A stretch of 64,000 nt of DNA from Perognathus longimembris pacificus (lineage: Eukaryota > Chordata > Mammalia > Rodentia > Heteromyidae), in assembly GCF_023159225.1 (NCBI RefSeq), contig NC_063176.1, positions 9,002,963 through 9,066,962 of the forward strand, written 5' to 3'. Below the pieces are notes generated by a model that was given only the letters and a program-made list of their open reading frames with translations, was not told where the DNA came from and searched no databases. Each line of letters opens with the position of its first letter. Position 1 is the first letter of the stretch. The translations under genes and the position numbers were made by a program. Below, one piece after another: positions 10,201 through 22,992 of this stretch.

Positions 10201-11534
10201 TCAACCCATCTCTTATCACAAGTAGATGTCATGGAAAAAGACATTGGAATATAAGAAACTCATAAAATAATGTTTAACCTAGTAAGTATAACTTGGCAGT
10301 CCTTAGCTTTATATTTTCAAGGTAAATTCCAAGTTAGAAAATATGACAAGAATAGAATCATTGAGAATCTGTTATTAAAAGGTATGTAAAAACAAAAGAC
10401 AAATGTGGCTGAAATACTGTTTCAATAATGACAGAGAAGGAGAAATAATGCATGTTGGAACTCAAGGAAGCAATGAATTTCAAGATGAGAGGCAGCAACC
10501 AGGGTAAATATGGCAAAGAGATTAAACATGATTAATAAAGTGGAAAGTGTGAACTAGATTGAACAATGATATCATTGTTGACTTAACAAGAACATTTGAA
10601 GAAGTACAGAAGAGTAGATGAAATAAGTCCATAGAATAAAAATAGTAACTGTGAAAATAACAGAGAGAAACTAAAACAACATGAACAAAACTATATATGT
10701 AACAGATACTCCTTCCCTCCCAACTTCCATCTTCCCTTCCTTTCCCTCTCTCGTCCTTCCTGCCTCTCTACTGTTCCATCAAGACTCTCTCTACTAGTAA
10801 CTTGTAGACATATTAAAGAAAAGTGGCCTTGCTGGCAACACTCCACCAGAGCACCATAAAATGCACTTAAGCTTTCCATTGTTCCTCCCCTGCTATGCAG
10901 TACTGCTATTGTTGGCAATTTTCCTTTATATGCTATTTTCCACTGACAAGATTCTTTATTTAATCCCTTTTTCTGAAATGATAGCATCAGGAAGACTTCT
11001 CCATTGTTCTACTTTGTAGGAATACACTATTACCTATTGAAATATGTATCCATGGCAATTATTTATCCATTTATCTGTTGGAAACGTTTTCAGAAAAACA
11101 CCAGGAAGCTTCCAGCCTCTAGAGTAGAGCTTCACTATGTCAGACAAATTCATTTATCACAATTGAGGTAAGAACCAAAAATATCAAGAATTTACCTAAT
11201 ACTCTTGGAAGCAATGCATCTCTATTACTACCATTCTTTTCCATCCCCGAAATAATGAACTGGAATGTGCATTTCCTTTCTATTCTCTGAGTTTCTAAGC
11301 ATATTTTTTACTTAATGGTTTAACTAAAACAACATAATTCCATACTGTTGTTTGGTTCACAAATCAGAAAGAAGAGCAAAATAATAAAAAGTTAACCTGC
11401 TTCAAATAAGCTTATGCTTTAGTGATAAAATCCTATATTTCTTATGAAATCAGAGAGATTTCTAGTGTTTTAACATGACTCAGAATGATGGGCTTATATC
11501 TTAATGCAAAGTAGAGATTAAGAAGGAGAAGATC
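7251..11534. other. AT-rich unique DNA
   Basis: A long low-GC stretch with no supported gene. It holds a probable old L1 piece near 7968-8062, alternating AT runs at about 8520-8600 and 10085-10125, a G-rich spot at 9271-9301 and a pyrimidine-rich run at 10708-10765. Confidence 0.45.
7968..8062 (+). mobile_element. Possible old L1 fragment
   Basis: AAGGGCATTCATTGCAACATG followed by TTGTGGTAATGGAAAACCTTGAAAGC resembles the conserved 3' ORF2 segment of L1 elements (compare GTTCATTGCAGCATTATTT at 50915-50933). Short and decayed. Confidence 0.35.
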
Positions 11535-11744
11535 GGCTGGGAATATGGCATAGTGGCAAGAGTGCTTGCCTCCTACACATGAAGCTCTCGGTTCGATTCC
11601 CCAGCACCACACATATGGAAAACGGCCAGAAGGGGCGCTGTGGCTCAGGTGGCAGAGTGCTAGCCTTGAGCGGGAAGAAGCCAGGGATGGTGATCAGGCC
11701 CTGAATTCAAGGCCCAGGACTGGCCAAAAAAAAAAAAAAAAAAA
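11535..11744 (+). mobile_element. Full IDL-Geo SINE with target-site duplication
   Basis: Both halves are present: ID-like start GGCTGGGAATATGGC, B box GGTTCGATTCC, the link AAAACGGCCAGAAGG, and the Geo half ending CCAGGACTGGCC before an A tail. AAGGAGAAGATC flanks it (ending at 11534 and 11756). It carries the GAGCGGGAAGAAGCC and CAAGGCCC variants that mark the younger-looking subfamily. Confidence 0.9.
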
Positions 11745-11870
11745 AAGGAGAAGATCCCTGATGTATGCAAAGTTATCATATAAGTGCAATTAAAGAAGGA
11801 TTTATTTTCTTAAGATAAGAGTGAGACTTGAAAATGGGATTACATTGAACTTTCTGGAATCCTTTTTCTG

Positions 11871-12102
11871 TGGTTCATGCCTCTCATTCTAACTACTCAG
11901 GAGGCTGAAATCTGAAGAGCCCAGACAAGAAAGTGTGTGAGACTCTTATCTCCAGTTAACATTAGCCATCAGAAACTCCTAAGTGGTGTTTTAGATTAAA
12001 GTGGTAAAGTGCTAGGCCTTAAGCAAAAAAGCTCAGGGAGAGTGCTCAAGCCCTGAGTTCCAGCCTCACAACTAACAAGCAAATAAATAAATGAAATAAA
12101 AG
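11871..12102 (+). mobile_element. B1-Geo hybrid SINE
   Basis: Head TGGTTCATGCC with AACTACTCAGGAGGCTGA, then GAGACTCTTATCTCCAGTTAA, then a Geo module (AAGTGGTAAAGTGCTAGG, AAAAAGCTCAGGGAGAGTGC, CCCTGAGTTCC) and an A/T-rich tail of TAAA units. Confidence 0.75.
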
Positions 12103-12137
12103 GCCTCTGCATAGGAAAGGACAAAGTTAGTTAGGTA

Positions 12138-13338
12138 GGAAGCCAACAGATTGGGAGAAGATCATTACCAGTAATATATCTGACAAAGGCCTAATATCCA
12201 AAATATATAAGGAGTTCAAGAAACTAACCCAAGCTAGGGCTAATAAACCTATCACTTAATGGGCAAAGGAGCTAAGGAGAGACTCCTCAGAAGAGATAAG
12301 AATGGCAAAGAAACACACAAGTAATTGCTCATCATTCCTGGCCATAAAAGAAATGCAGATCCAAACTACTCTGAGATTCCATGGCACCCCATTGAACTGA
12401 CCAACATTGTGAATTCAAAAAAAGCAAATGTTTGTGAGGATGTCGAGAAAAAGGAACCCTATTGCACCGTTGATGGGAATGTAAACTAGTACAACCACTC
12501 TAGACAGCCATCTAGAGGTCCCTCAAAAAAACCGTATGTAGATCTTCCCTACAACCCAGCCATACCACAACTGGGCATCTACCCAGAACATCACAAGCCA
12601 GGATACCATAAAGAAATTTTCCCTACTGATATTTATTGCTGTACTATTCATAATAGCCAAGGTGTGTAAACAACCCAGATGTCCAACAAAAGATGATTCT
12701 ATACAAAGTATGTGGTAGTTATTCATGATGAAATTTTACACAACCATTAGAAAATTTAATATTATGTCATTTGCAGAGAGCCTAGAACAAAGCATGTTCA
12801 GTGAGGTAAGCTCAGCTCAGCGAGACAAATGGCACATGTTTTCTCTCATATGCAGAAGTTAGCTCTAAATTACACTGAGAAATAATAAATTATACAGGTC
12901 TCTAGGCATTCCCGCATAATGAGGCCAAAGGAGGATACTCTTTGGAGAGGAGCACAAAGGCACATGGCCTATTTGTATATGGTCAAAATAATGTTTATCA
13001 AAGTGAACTCTAGGATATCCACAAAAGAGGGTTGTTTTTTCTCTTTTGCTGTTTCTGTTTTCTTTTATTTTTGTCCTTTTAGTTTTATGTCCTCAGGAGT
13101 TTAAGGAGAGGCATCGAAATGCAGAGATAGAAGGTGAACAAATGCAGCAGTGGTACTAACTGCACATCATGTTGAAAATGAACTACACAACTTGTGTTTG
13201 GGGAAGGTAGGGGAAAACTGGGAGAGAGTGAAGGAAGGCGTGACATCACCAAAAAAGAAACATAATCACCACCTGACTTACACTCTTATAATCTCTCTGT
13301 ACATCAGCTTTGTAATAACAACAAAAATTAAACATGAC
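12138..13338 (+). mobile_element. 5'-truncated L1: end of ORF2 plus 3' UTR
   Basis: The sequence follows the end of L1 ORF2 in order: AGGCCTAATATCCAAAAT, TGCTCATCATTCCTGGCCAT, the TGTGAGGATGTCGAG region, CATTCATAATAGCCAA-like, then the 3' UTR ending CTCTGTACATCAGCTTTGTAA and an A-rich end. Stops and frameshifts break the frame throughout. The 3' UTR matches those at 20775-21556, 31040-32025 and 49590-51612, so these are related lineage L1s. Confidence 0.85.
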
Positions 13339-13825
13339 TAGTAGTTAGCATATCAGGCAATGAAGATTGTATAGTTTTTTTTTATATGTAAAAAATTCTA
13401 CATGACAGTAGTTAGAGCGACTTAATCATATACATGCCATTTTGGAAAATACAGACAACATGGAAATTATAATTCTTGCATTCAGGAAGCTGGCAATTGG
13501 GAGAGATGACAGGCAAATTTACAGTGTTATAAACAATATTTTTCAGGATTACATAAGTGTTCTAAATTTTTAAAGTAAAATAATCTCCACAGCTTCTTCA
13601 CCAACTCATCTAAACAAAACCTGAACACAACAGTTTATCAGAGACATTGCTTAGAAACACAGAAGATCAGGTCTTGCAACATTTCACAATGAGTATGATA
13701 ACAGTACTAGATTATTCTAGTAAAACCAAATAAGTTGGTCTTTTTCTGTAAGAATATATTGTAAAGTATTCTGAAACTCTGGCAGAAATGACAATTCAAA
13801 ATACGGGTTAAGAATAATAACATAA

Positions 13826-14022
13826 GGGCTGGGGATATAGCCTAGTGGCAAGAGTGCCTGCCTCGGATACACGAGGCCCTAGGTTCGATTCCCCAGCACC
13901 ACATATACAGAAAACGGCCAGAAGCAGCGCTGTGGCTCAAGTGGTAGAGTGCTAGCCTTGAGCGGGAAGAAGCCAGGGACAGTGCTCAGGCCCTGAGTCC
14001 AAGGCCCACGACTGGCCAAAAA
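13826..14022 (+). mobile_element. Full IDL-Geo SINE with target-site duplication
   Basis: Starts GGGCTGGGGATATAGCC and has B box GGTTCGATTCC and a Geo half with the GAGCGGGAAGAAGCC variant. A 13-bp exact duplication AATAATAACATAA flanks it (13813-13825 and 14023-14035). Its A tail is short. Confidence 0.92.
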
Positions 14023-14977
14023 AATAATAACATAAGAAAAATAAAGAAGAAGTGTTATAAAGAGAAATTCAAAAGGAAAATAAATGTTAATAAATTTTTA
14101 TATGAATGATTAAAATGCCATAAGCCTATCTACTTCAACAAGCAATGTTCTTGTTTAGTAAGGAACAGGCATAGTTCAAGGGTGTGCTATGCAGGCAAAG
14201 ATCAGATTTGTTGACTAAACTAAGAATTTTTTTAAGTTAAAGGACTCTAAAAATGTCAATGTTAAGTGTTGTCATGGAGAGATCCATCTGTCTCTATCTG
14301 GAGATGATTAATATTTTTTTCTTTAATGCTAGTACTGAGGAGCCATTTCTTGATCTGTTTTTGAAGTTCTCCTAAAATATCTCCTGGGAATGTCTACAAA
14401 AATATACAACAAAATACAAGCAAACCCAATCTAACAATATTCAAATGATTATAACCCCATTTTCCATCAATGTGAGTTTGTATCATGCTTACATACTACA
14501 ACAATAGACAATTATTTTAAAATATGTCATCTTAAATTCAATAAAAAATAATTTGAAAAATTAAATGTTTTTTCTAATATAAATAACCAAACAAACTAAT
14601 ACAAGGAAACTTCCCCCACATAAATTATTAAGGAAAATTGGAGAGAAGTTGTAGTTAATACCCTACTTCATAGAGAAAGGCAGAAACATTTTTCCCTATA
14701 GTTTCTACAAGGACATCAATATGTTCTTACCAGTTTTTGTTAATATTGTATGGAAAGTTTAGCTCAGGAAAATTAAGGAGGGTGATAACTTTATCTCTGT
14801 TTACAGATGACTTCTTTGTTATAAAGAAAATCATACTAATACACTTAAAACAAATATACCTCATGAACATGCTCAGCAACATTTCAGAATAGTAAATCTA
14901 GATATGAAAATTAATTGTCACTCTATATCTTAGCAATGATAAATCTGAAAACAAAATTAAGACATTAGGTCTAGATT

Positions 14978-15105
14978 AGGTATGGTTGAACATCCTTATA
15001 ACCCAAGCTCTCAGGAGGCTAAAGAAGGAGAATCAAGAGTTCTGGGCCAGAGGGGGCTACATAGCAAGATCTTATTTCAAAATAACACAACTCATATTCC
15101 ATTTA
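14978..15105 (+). mobile_element. B1-like (7SL-derived) SINE monomer inside the old L1
   Basis: AGCTCTCAGGAGGCTAAAG, then TGGGCCAGAGGGGGCTACAT and AGCAAGATCTTATTTCAAAATAA match the body and end of a B1/Alu-type monomer. There is no Geo or ID extension. Confidence 0.65.
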
Positions 15106-16544
15106 GCACATTATGTAAGCATCAAAAGTGCCTGACAATATTAATAATTTAGCAAAAGAGTATACAATTTGTATATGGGAAATTTCAAAATATCACTGGT
15201 AGAAGTTGAAGAAAGCTTAAGTAAATTTCATGTGAAAATCAGAAGAGAAGATGAAGGGAGATGAAGGAATTCTGGAGAACAAAGAAGAAAGTAGGTAGAA
15301 CAGATTCTTTCCTCCAGCATTCAGAAAGAATTCATCCTGCTAATACTTTTGTTCCACATTTCTAATCTCAAGAACCATAAATAAAGAAATTTTCATTCTT
15401 TGGGTCACTCAGATTTTGCTATGTGGGGAAGCAATTCCAGTAACTAATATAGTTATTAATACTCTGAAAAATCTATCTACTAATTCAATGCAATTCCAGT
15501 AAACACCCTACAAATTTTTGCTGGCATTGACAACCTTATAAACAAAACAATCAAATAAACAAAAAATAAAGAAAAAATATCTGGAAGTAATAAGGGACGC
15601 CCCCAGAAAATACAAAACTACCTGAAATTGGGAGAACAAACTCAGAAAACTCGTATAACCTTATTTTTTTTAAGTGTGCATCCATCTTCAAAAGAATAGT
15701 TGAATCTTTTTTCCATAACTCATGCAAAAATAAGTCTAAATGCATTGTATAAATAAATGTAAGAACTAAAACATAAAACTCACAGAGGGAAACATAATCG
15801 TCTTAGTCATCTTTTATTAGGCCCTTTTTTCTTAGATTTGATACCAGATGTACACGCAACAAAAGAAAAACTGGATGAGTAGCACTACATAACAGAGTTT
15901 AAATTCCTATAAGCATGCGAACCCTCACAAGCACAGACACTTCGCATTGCTTTTAATCATGAGGCCACGTATTATAAACAAGTAAGACATTGACTTACTG
16001 TTTTCTCCATCCTACAATCTTTTCAGTTTTACAGTTCCTTCCAAAACTTGGGCATTTCCATGAAGGTAAAATTGTGGTCTACATATTTGTTTATTCTATT
16101 AAGAATATGATAACAATGAGGGGAAGTAATCAAAATGAGAAACTAATAAAATGGAGAACATATTTGATACTTTTAATCTGATGTGAGGCTTGTTTCCAAA
16201 ATTTATAATGAACCACTGCAAATATTTTTTAAAGTTGACTTTGAATTAGATACTTCTTTCTAACTGTATACAAATGATCAGCAAGCTCAATAAAAATGCC
16301 CAGCTTCATTAGTCAATAAAGATGTATTTCAAAACTACATATTACTAACAAGCATTTGCCAATATATAAATAAACTAGAATCCTCATAGGTGGCTGATGA
16401 GAATAAAATACTACAGGTTTTTAAGAAAGTAAGATGCCCAAAATATTTTACCACAATTCAAACATATCATTTCCATTGATTCCACTGCTAGGTATATAAA
16501 GTGAACATCTTTTTAATCTGAACACATGAAGCCAAACATGCTCG

Positions 16545-16760
16545 GAAATCAGACCTTTCTGACTGACACCATAATGCTCAGAAATTTCTGATTTGGGAGT
16601 ATTTCAGGTTTTAGTTTTCCATATTAGGGATTCTTAATCAATAAATGTTATATTGCTATTCCAAAATGTCAATAAAATGAAATCAGAAGTGCTTGTGATT
16701 CCAAATACTTTAGAAAGGATTATGTCATCTGCGTCTCTAAGAGAATTTACAACATTTAAC
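16545..16760. mobile_element. Tigger/MER2-like DNA transposon remnant inside the old L1
   Basis: TTCTGATTTGGGAGTATTTC, a TTTTCCATATTAGGGATTC core, then TTCCAAAATGTCAATAAAATG and AAATCAGAAGTGCTTG resemble the short non-autonomous Tigger (MER2-type) repeats with their inverted, AT-rich ends. The old L1 resumes on the far side. The family is from recall and the copy is diverged. Confidence 0.45.
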
Positions 16761-17488
16761 CAAACATTGGGGTAGGAATGTTCACACCAGCATGATTTAT
16801 AACGGTCAAAAAGTAGAAGCAATGTAGCCAGTCACAAGCAGCCGATCTTGCTTCAGTCTGTTCCGGGAAAATACTCTGAACAGGCAAAGACACAGATACA
16901 GAAAACGGATTAACTGTTGCCCAGGGTTGAAGCACAGCACTGGAAATGGCTGCCATAATGTGTGAGGTTGATTTCTGAGTGATGAAATACTTCGAAATTA
17001 GATAGAGGTGATAGTGGCTAATAGACTATGTCCATAGTCTTAAAACTATTGACTTTATAGCACAGAAATACACTAGTTTAAAATATGCCATCATTGTTCC
17101 ATACTCCAGACATCTAAGGTAGGCGAAATTCTGGCAGCTCTTAAAACAGAAACAAAATGGTTACACGTCAAACATTTCCCACACAAGTGCACTAGACTCC
17201 AAAGTTCCTAATCACGTTGAGGCATGTCCTGATAATCAAGATTGCTTTTATCACAGTGGAAAATACTTCCAAAGGCCAAAGACATTTCAACATACACTGA
17301 CATAATAAAGTTATTTTCAGTTTCTCATCCCATTGGATAGTAAATTTAGTGTAAATGCAATTATGTATACATAAATTTGCATATTTTCATTATCAATTAT
17401 GAACTATAATTAATTAATCAATGATATAGCTAATGTTAAATTTAGAGTCTCAGGACATGAGTTTTCTTTCTGCTGCAGGAATTTTTCT

Positions 17489-17850
17489 GGACAAGACATG
17501 GTAGCTCATGCAGTTAATCATAGGTAGGTAGGAGGTAGAGATTATCAAAAACATAAAATAAGTGAATAAATAATAATACAGTGCAAAAAATAGTGAGAAC
17601 CTACTGCAATTAATAATCTAATCATAGTGATTGGTACCTGTAATACCACCTAAATGGATGGCACAAATGTAAAGCTCTCAGTACATACAGGCCTGGGAAA
17701 ACAAACACTTTATTTGAAAAACATAATTAAAGCAAAAATGGTTGAATGCATAGTTTGATTTCTGGAAGTGGAGCTCAGCTGATAAAGCATCTGCCTATCA
17801 ATCATAAATTCAAGTGTCAATACCACCGAAAATAAGGAAAGAATACTTTC
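17489..17850 (+). mobile_element. Decayed B1-like pieces ending in an ID-like tail (B1-dID style)
   Basis: A B1-like start ATGGTAGCTCATGCAGTTAAT lies at 17497-17517. A second B1-like piece, GATTGGTACCTGTAATACCACC through AGGCCTGGGAAAAC, lies at 17630-17704. It is followed by a tRNA-like segment GTGGAGCTCAGCTGATAAAG with a B-box-like TTCAAGTGTCAATACC. I read the second piece plus tail as one hybrid SINE. Confidence 0.5.
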
Positions 17851-19806
17851 TCTGCCAGAAGTGGAACTGCATGCCACACAAACAAACACTGCAAGCAAGC
17901 ATCTCAATACTTGTATTTGTGTAGCACACAACTCTGCTCTTCCAGAAAAAAAAAAAAAGCTAGTAAACATCCATGCCACCAATGTTTCCCTAATATCTTG
18001 CCAGGCCTCATAAGCTATTATATTATCACAGCATGTAACATTGGTCTAAAGTGATTCTAGCATGACTTAAAGATGATATGCCCATTATTTTATGACTGCA
18101 CGCTACATAGGGATGAAGTTCGGGCCACCTTCAGGACTGCTCATCTAATGAAAACACACAAACACAAGGGTAGGTTAATTGAGCCAGCACTGCCCAGGAT
18201 GACGTTTAGTACCTTCAGTGTGGGGAGTGATCCCAGGTGGACTTCCAAGCTACGTGCTGCACTCACAAGGTCTTCGGGAATGCCTCTCATAAAGTTTGTT
18301 TCATAGCTACTCAGAGGCCTTCAAAGTACAATTGTGAGAAGTTTTTAAGATTGCTTTCTCCCATAAAGGTTCCCTTTCCACTCTTTCATTCTTCATTATA
18401 TCCTTATTGCAAATATACTTATTTTATAAAAGAAAATCATATAGTGCAAGAAACATACTCAAAGCTCATTCAATGAGCTCGCTGCCATTGCACCAGGCCT
18501 ACCCCAACTCTGTGCTCACCAGCTTGAAGAGTCTGTGGAGTACTCTCGAAATCTTTCTTCCTTGGTCATAATATTTATATTGCTTCTAGGAGTCTGAGGA
18601 ATGACAAGCCTCTCAGTAAAGAAAGTGCCCCCATCTTTCCCTTCCCATTAATGATAAGCCACTTCAGTATTAATTTCCCTTGAGTGTTTCATTGTTGGCT
18701 GACCTCAAAGCATTGAATCAGAAATTAAATTCTATTAGTAGAATCACAGGCATTGATCAGAGGGCGAAAGATATTCACGGGTCATTGAGGTAAGACAGAA
18801 AGCCTTCTGGAACCTCAAAGACACCTCGGAATTCCTGCCTTTTATTATGCAAAGAGAAAGGTTTGAACAATTTTTCTTCATCGAATATGAATGATCAGGG
18901 AGATTTCAGCTTGCAGGAGGAGATGTCGGCATTGCCTAACAGCACAAACACCAACAAACGCCCCCTTGCTCTTTTATCCTCCTGTCAAATCTCCTAGCCC
19001 TTGCCTGTTACTGAAGAGCCAGGCGCTTTCATGAATGAAAAGTGTCTTTGTTGTTTATGCGCCAACTTTTCACAGAAAGACAAACTAGGTGGAAAGTAAT
19101 GTGTGATGTATCAAACAATAAAGATGATAATAAAACACTAGACATAATGAGGAAAGACTGAAGCAATGCAATAACAATGCTCAGGCAATTCCTTTTGCTC
19201 TGTCTGTTCAGGTAGAGCATGAGAGAACGAAGGGCAGGTAATAGCTGATCATCCTTTTGTCTGCATCATTGAAGTTATACTTGTTTGTTTTACCACATTG
19301 CCAACCGTACAGTTCAGCTGAACAATTTCTTAAAGGATAAGTCTAAATCCTGACTCACAGGCACAGTATGAATAGTGTTCCTTGAAGTGAAATCAAAACT
19401 CAAAAATGCCATGGAAAAACACTGCGATTCTGGAAATAGTGATGAAGACAGTTTAGGAATTGAAGTGAAGAATTACAAAATGTCATGGGAACATGGTTTA
19501 GAGTCTCAAGATAGATAATATTAGAAGAAAAAAAAAGATGCCTAACACTTCATACATTCCTCCAGGAATATTTTTTACTTGTAATTCTCATGAGAAAGTA
19601 CTGAAAACACTTTGTGCAATAATGAACCGTTTATTCTTTCGTCTTAAAAATCAGTATAAATCTTTGACGGTAAAGACAAGTTGTTTCACGTTGGTAATGT
19701 GTGTTTCCTATCTAAGGATCGAAGCAATGATTTAACATTATAATTCCATGACTCCACTTTTGTGCATTGTTTCTTTAAGATATTGTTGCTTGTATTACTC
19801 AAGCAT
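17851..19806. other. Unique DNA
   Basis: No gene supported. A 13-base A run lies at 17946-17958. No repeat family was recognised; GC is mildly higher at 18090-18300 and 18480-18860. Confidence 0.4.
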
Positions 19807-20052
19807 TTTTTTTTTCATTTCTTCCCCTCACCTGCTGTCCCTTGGGTGGTGTAGAAGATTGAACTCAGGGCCATACACATGCTAAACAAGCACTCTTATT
19901 ACGTAAGCCATGTATATAGCTCAATTTTGCAATGCTGATTTGCAAGGTGGGGGCTCTCTTTGTTTCCAAGCTGTCCTGAGTTGCACTCTAGCTAACTGTG
20001 CTTCCCTCCGCTCTTAGGGGTGCTGGGAGCAGGCCATGATGCCCAGCCATTG
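19807..20052 (-). mobile_element. B1-dID hybrid SINE
   Basis: In minus orientation it has a B1-like head (GGGCATCATGGCCTGCTCCC, a TGAGTTGCAACTC-like region, CAGCTTGG) followed by an ID-like tail (GAGCTATATACATGGCTTACG, GCCCTGAGTTCAATC) and an A tail (T run at 19807-19815 on +). Confidence 0.65.
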
Positions 20053-20056
20053 GTTG

Positions 20057-20195
20057 AGATGGAATCTTCTGAGCGTGTTTTCTCACTGACCATCCCATGA
20101 GCATGATCCTCTAATCTCTACATGCTCCTCCTCCCAACCCCACACGCTTCCCACATAGCTGGGATTGCAGGGTAGAACCACTGTGGTTGGCAACA
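20057..20195 (-). mobile_element. B1-like SINE monomer
   Basis: In minus orientation: GCCAACCACAGTGGTTCTAC, then CTGCAATCCCAGCTATGTGG and GAGGATCATGCTCATG. This is the ordinary 7SL-type order. It lies immediately beside the B1-dID hybrid. Confidence 0.65.
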
Positions 20196-20774
20196 TTTTT
20201 TTCCATCTTTTTGCTTCACACAAATGGGCTTCATTTCAAGAAAGTCAGAACAAGCAACAAAGAGAAAGTTGAAGAGGAAGACAATAGAAATAATATTAAA
20301 ACTCAAGTTTAAGAGAGAAAGTAAATTCGAAATATGAAAGCAGTTCATATTGATGGCTAAAGATGTAACACAAAAGCAGAATATGATGTTATCCTGCAGG
20401 TAAAACTGTAGGCCAAAAAAGAGTCGAAAGACAGATTTTTATTTCCAAACAACTAACAGTCCTCTAAAGGAGATTCAAGTTTAGCATTGCTGGAACACAT
20501 AATCCCCATGTTAGAGATCAGTATTTGTAAAAGTGCACTCCTAAATTTATGGGATCTAGTTTTTTATTAGTGTGCTAAAAGTTAGACAATATAATATCTT
20601 TGAAAATGGAGCATAAAATAGGGGTATAATTAAATGTTGAAGCATGAAAGTGTACTACCCCAAAGTCCTATTTTAATTGATATGTGAAAAGAAGAAAAAT
20701 GTAAGGATGATATTTTCTTCCCATGCCCCAAATACTTTTATATACCACACACCTACCTACCTATATCTATATCT
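20196..20774. other. Unique AT-rich DNA ending in a CTAC/TATC repeat
   Basis: Nothing recognised except a short CTAC/CTAT repeat at 20751-20776 next to the L1. Confidence 0.4.
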
Positions 20775-21556
20775 ATACATGGAATGGAATTTTGTTCATC
20801 CATCAGAAAAAAAAATGAGATTGTAATATTCCATAAGGAAATGGAAAGATTTGAGAAAATGTATTAAGTGAAATAAGTCAAACTCAGAGAAACAATTGTT
20901 GCATAGATTCCCTCATTTGCAGTAGCTAGAACGAGTCTTTGAACCTGTAATTAAACACATTGGATGGTATGCAAGTGGTTAAAAATGAATTAACTAAAGA
21001 ATAGGGACTCTGTCGAGAGTCCACATAGTACAATTTTGTAGAAAAGCAAAACCAAAGTCTAACAAATATGCACCAGAAAATGGATACTTGCAAGAGAGGG
21101 GGGTAGGGCCAATGGGATAAGGGTAGAAGAAAGAAGGAGGAAAGGGAGGAGGAGGCCTCAAGAGCTCAGGTATATGCTAGAAAATTAAAAATACTAAGGG
21201 ATGGGGTGGGTTGAAGAGAGGTAAGAATGTTGAAGAGGGAGCCACTGTTCAACATGTGTTACATTCATAGCTGCTTCCTTAAATGACACCTGCTCTATAC
21301 AACTACTCAGAGGTTGTTTTTATTTTTCTTTTGTTTCTCTTTCTCCTTCACCATTGTTTTTGTTTCTGCACCTTCTGTCTTCTATGAAAGTTGGTCTGTT
21401 TGAGGGAATCTAAGGAGGGAACACAGAAGGTGGGACAAAGGGTGAAAAAAAATGCAGCAGTCATACTTAAATGTACTCATTACCTGACTTATATAACTGT
21501 AACTCCTCTCTATATCACCTTTACAATGACAAGAGAATAAAGACAATAAAACATTA
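20775..21556 (+). mobile_element. L1 3' end (end of ORF2 plus 3' UTR)
   Basis: ATGGAATGGAATTTTGTTCATCC, the ATAAGGAAATGGAAAGAT segment, AAGTGAAATAAGTCA, and a 3' UTR ending TAACTCCTCTCTATATCACC with an A-rich end match the other lineage L1s in this window. Contains a canonical four-run G-quadruplex motif at 21098-21123. Confidence 0.8.
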
Positions 21557-22992
21557 GAGACACATAAACCATTAACGCAGTTTCAGATATGCCTTCTGAA
21601 AAAGATCAAATTGTAAACAAATATAATCTCAACTGTTTAGTTAAAACTTTTCCAAGATTTTATTGCAAAGTGTTCTCAAAATAAAATAAGTAAAACCAGT
21701 ACAAAATGTAGAATACTTCTACCTGAAACGAGGAAGCTCGGGGTTTAGGGGAAGTACATAATTGAACCAGAAAAAATATACAATAGATGCAAATAGATTA
21801 GTATGATGTTTTATAAAAGATAAAATGATGTTTTTTCCTGATGAAATGGATGTAATTTTAACTTAGTCTGATCTATAGGAAGGAAAGGAATACCCAGAGG
21901 CCAAGAAGAATCACAATTAAAATTGTTCAATCATTGGCATGGCACAATTAGTAGACTGTGGACTTTAGTGACAAGATTACAACGTTGACAAAGAAGGTTT
22001 ATGTATATCCTGAACCAAAAGAAATAATTCCACTTATCATTTTTTACTACTGTGGTATGTCAACTTTTAATAAGCTACAAAGTCAAATCTACACCCTTCA
22101 CTTTAAATTTTAAGATTAAAATAGTTATTAGGGCAATTGGTTGCTCTCTAAGGAAAACATAACTTCTAACATTTTTTTTCCAATGGACCATTTCTAAAAA
22201 ACTGAAACGTTGTTTGCATCGTATTTAACAACTACTCTTGCCAGTCTTAGGATCTGAATACATTGAAGAAGCATAAAGTTCTTAAAGGTAAGGTTCTTTT
22301 TCACATAACCAGGTCCCCTAGCTTTTCTTTAGGCGATCTGTTTAAAACTTCCCTTTCATCATTGGTACTGAAAAAAAAAATAACCTATTCTCATTGTAAA
22401 CAGAAAACTGTTTTCTTCTTATAGCAGTTCCTGCTTGGTAAATAAAAATGTAACCCTTACTTCCATCACTCAGTTTAGAAAATCCAGATATTTACAAAAA
22501 AAAAAAAAAAAAAAAAGCGCAACTCAAGAAAATAAGGGAAAACATCTGGGGAGAGGTGAGTGGTTGAAGCGGCTTCATTACGATAGTGTGGTGTGGTCTC
22601 ATCAGAGATCGGGACCGCAGTTATTTTCCTGTGGGCAGTGAATGAGGAGGACAAAGAACCCAGCAAGATTATTTCCAGCTGAAATAATAATGACCAATAA
22701 ATGAAAAATTATGGCAGTAGACTACTTCTTGATTTGTCTATTTTATACTTTTGTTTCTTAATAAATCAGCCAAGACAGTTTGTAATAGACATGCTATAAC
22801 ACTATGGATGAACTTTGATAGTTGTTATATTTTTAACTACATATTTAAATGTCAGATCTGGCTTGCACCTCAGTATCCTGCAAAAAGTAATCTAAGAAAG
22901 AAAGGTTGCTTTTTTTCCCTTAAAGACTACAAGTCTCACTAGCGGTTCACATTTAACCTTTACAATGCTCGTTTAAAAGATAATACTAAATG
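21557..22992. other. Unique AT-rich DNA with a long A run
   Basis: No gene or transposon was recognised. About 20 consecutive A lie at 22497-22516 without a visible SINE body upstream. Confidence 0.4.

Larger units (their letters stand above)
14395..17100 (+). mobile_element. Old L1 (L1M-like) ORF2 and 3' UTR, interrupted
   Basis: Decayed but colinear with L1 ORF2: CAAGCAAACCCAATCTAACAA near 14420; a reverse-transcriptase-region segment (TTTATCTCTGTTTACAGATG) near 14791-14810; AATGTAAGAACTAAAAC near 15757; an ACAAATGATCAGCAAG segment near 16271; CCACTGCTAGGTATATA near 16481; GTTCACACCAGCATGATTTA near 16780; and a 3' UTR-like GAAATTAGATAGAGGTGATAG near 16994. Many stops and gaps; no usable frame remains. 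It is more decayed than the other L1s here. A B1 and a DNA transposon sit inside it. Confidence 0.75.

Noticed and set aside
11561..11625. True tRNA gene from the A and B boxes
   Set aside because: These boxes belong to the ID half of an IDL-Geo SINE; no full cloverleaf or anticodon arm of a functional tRNA is kept.
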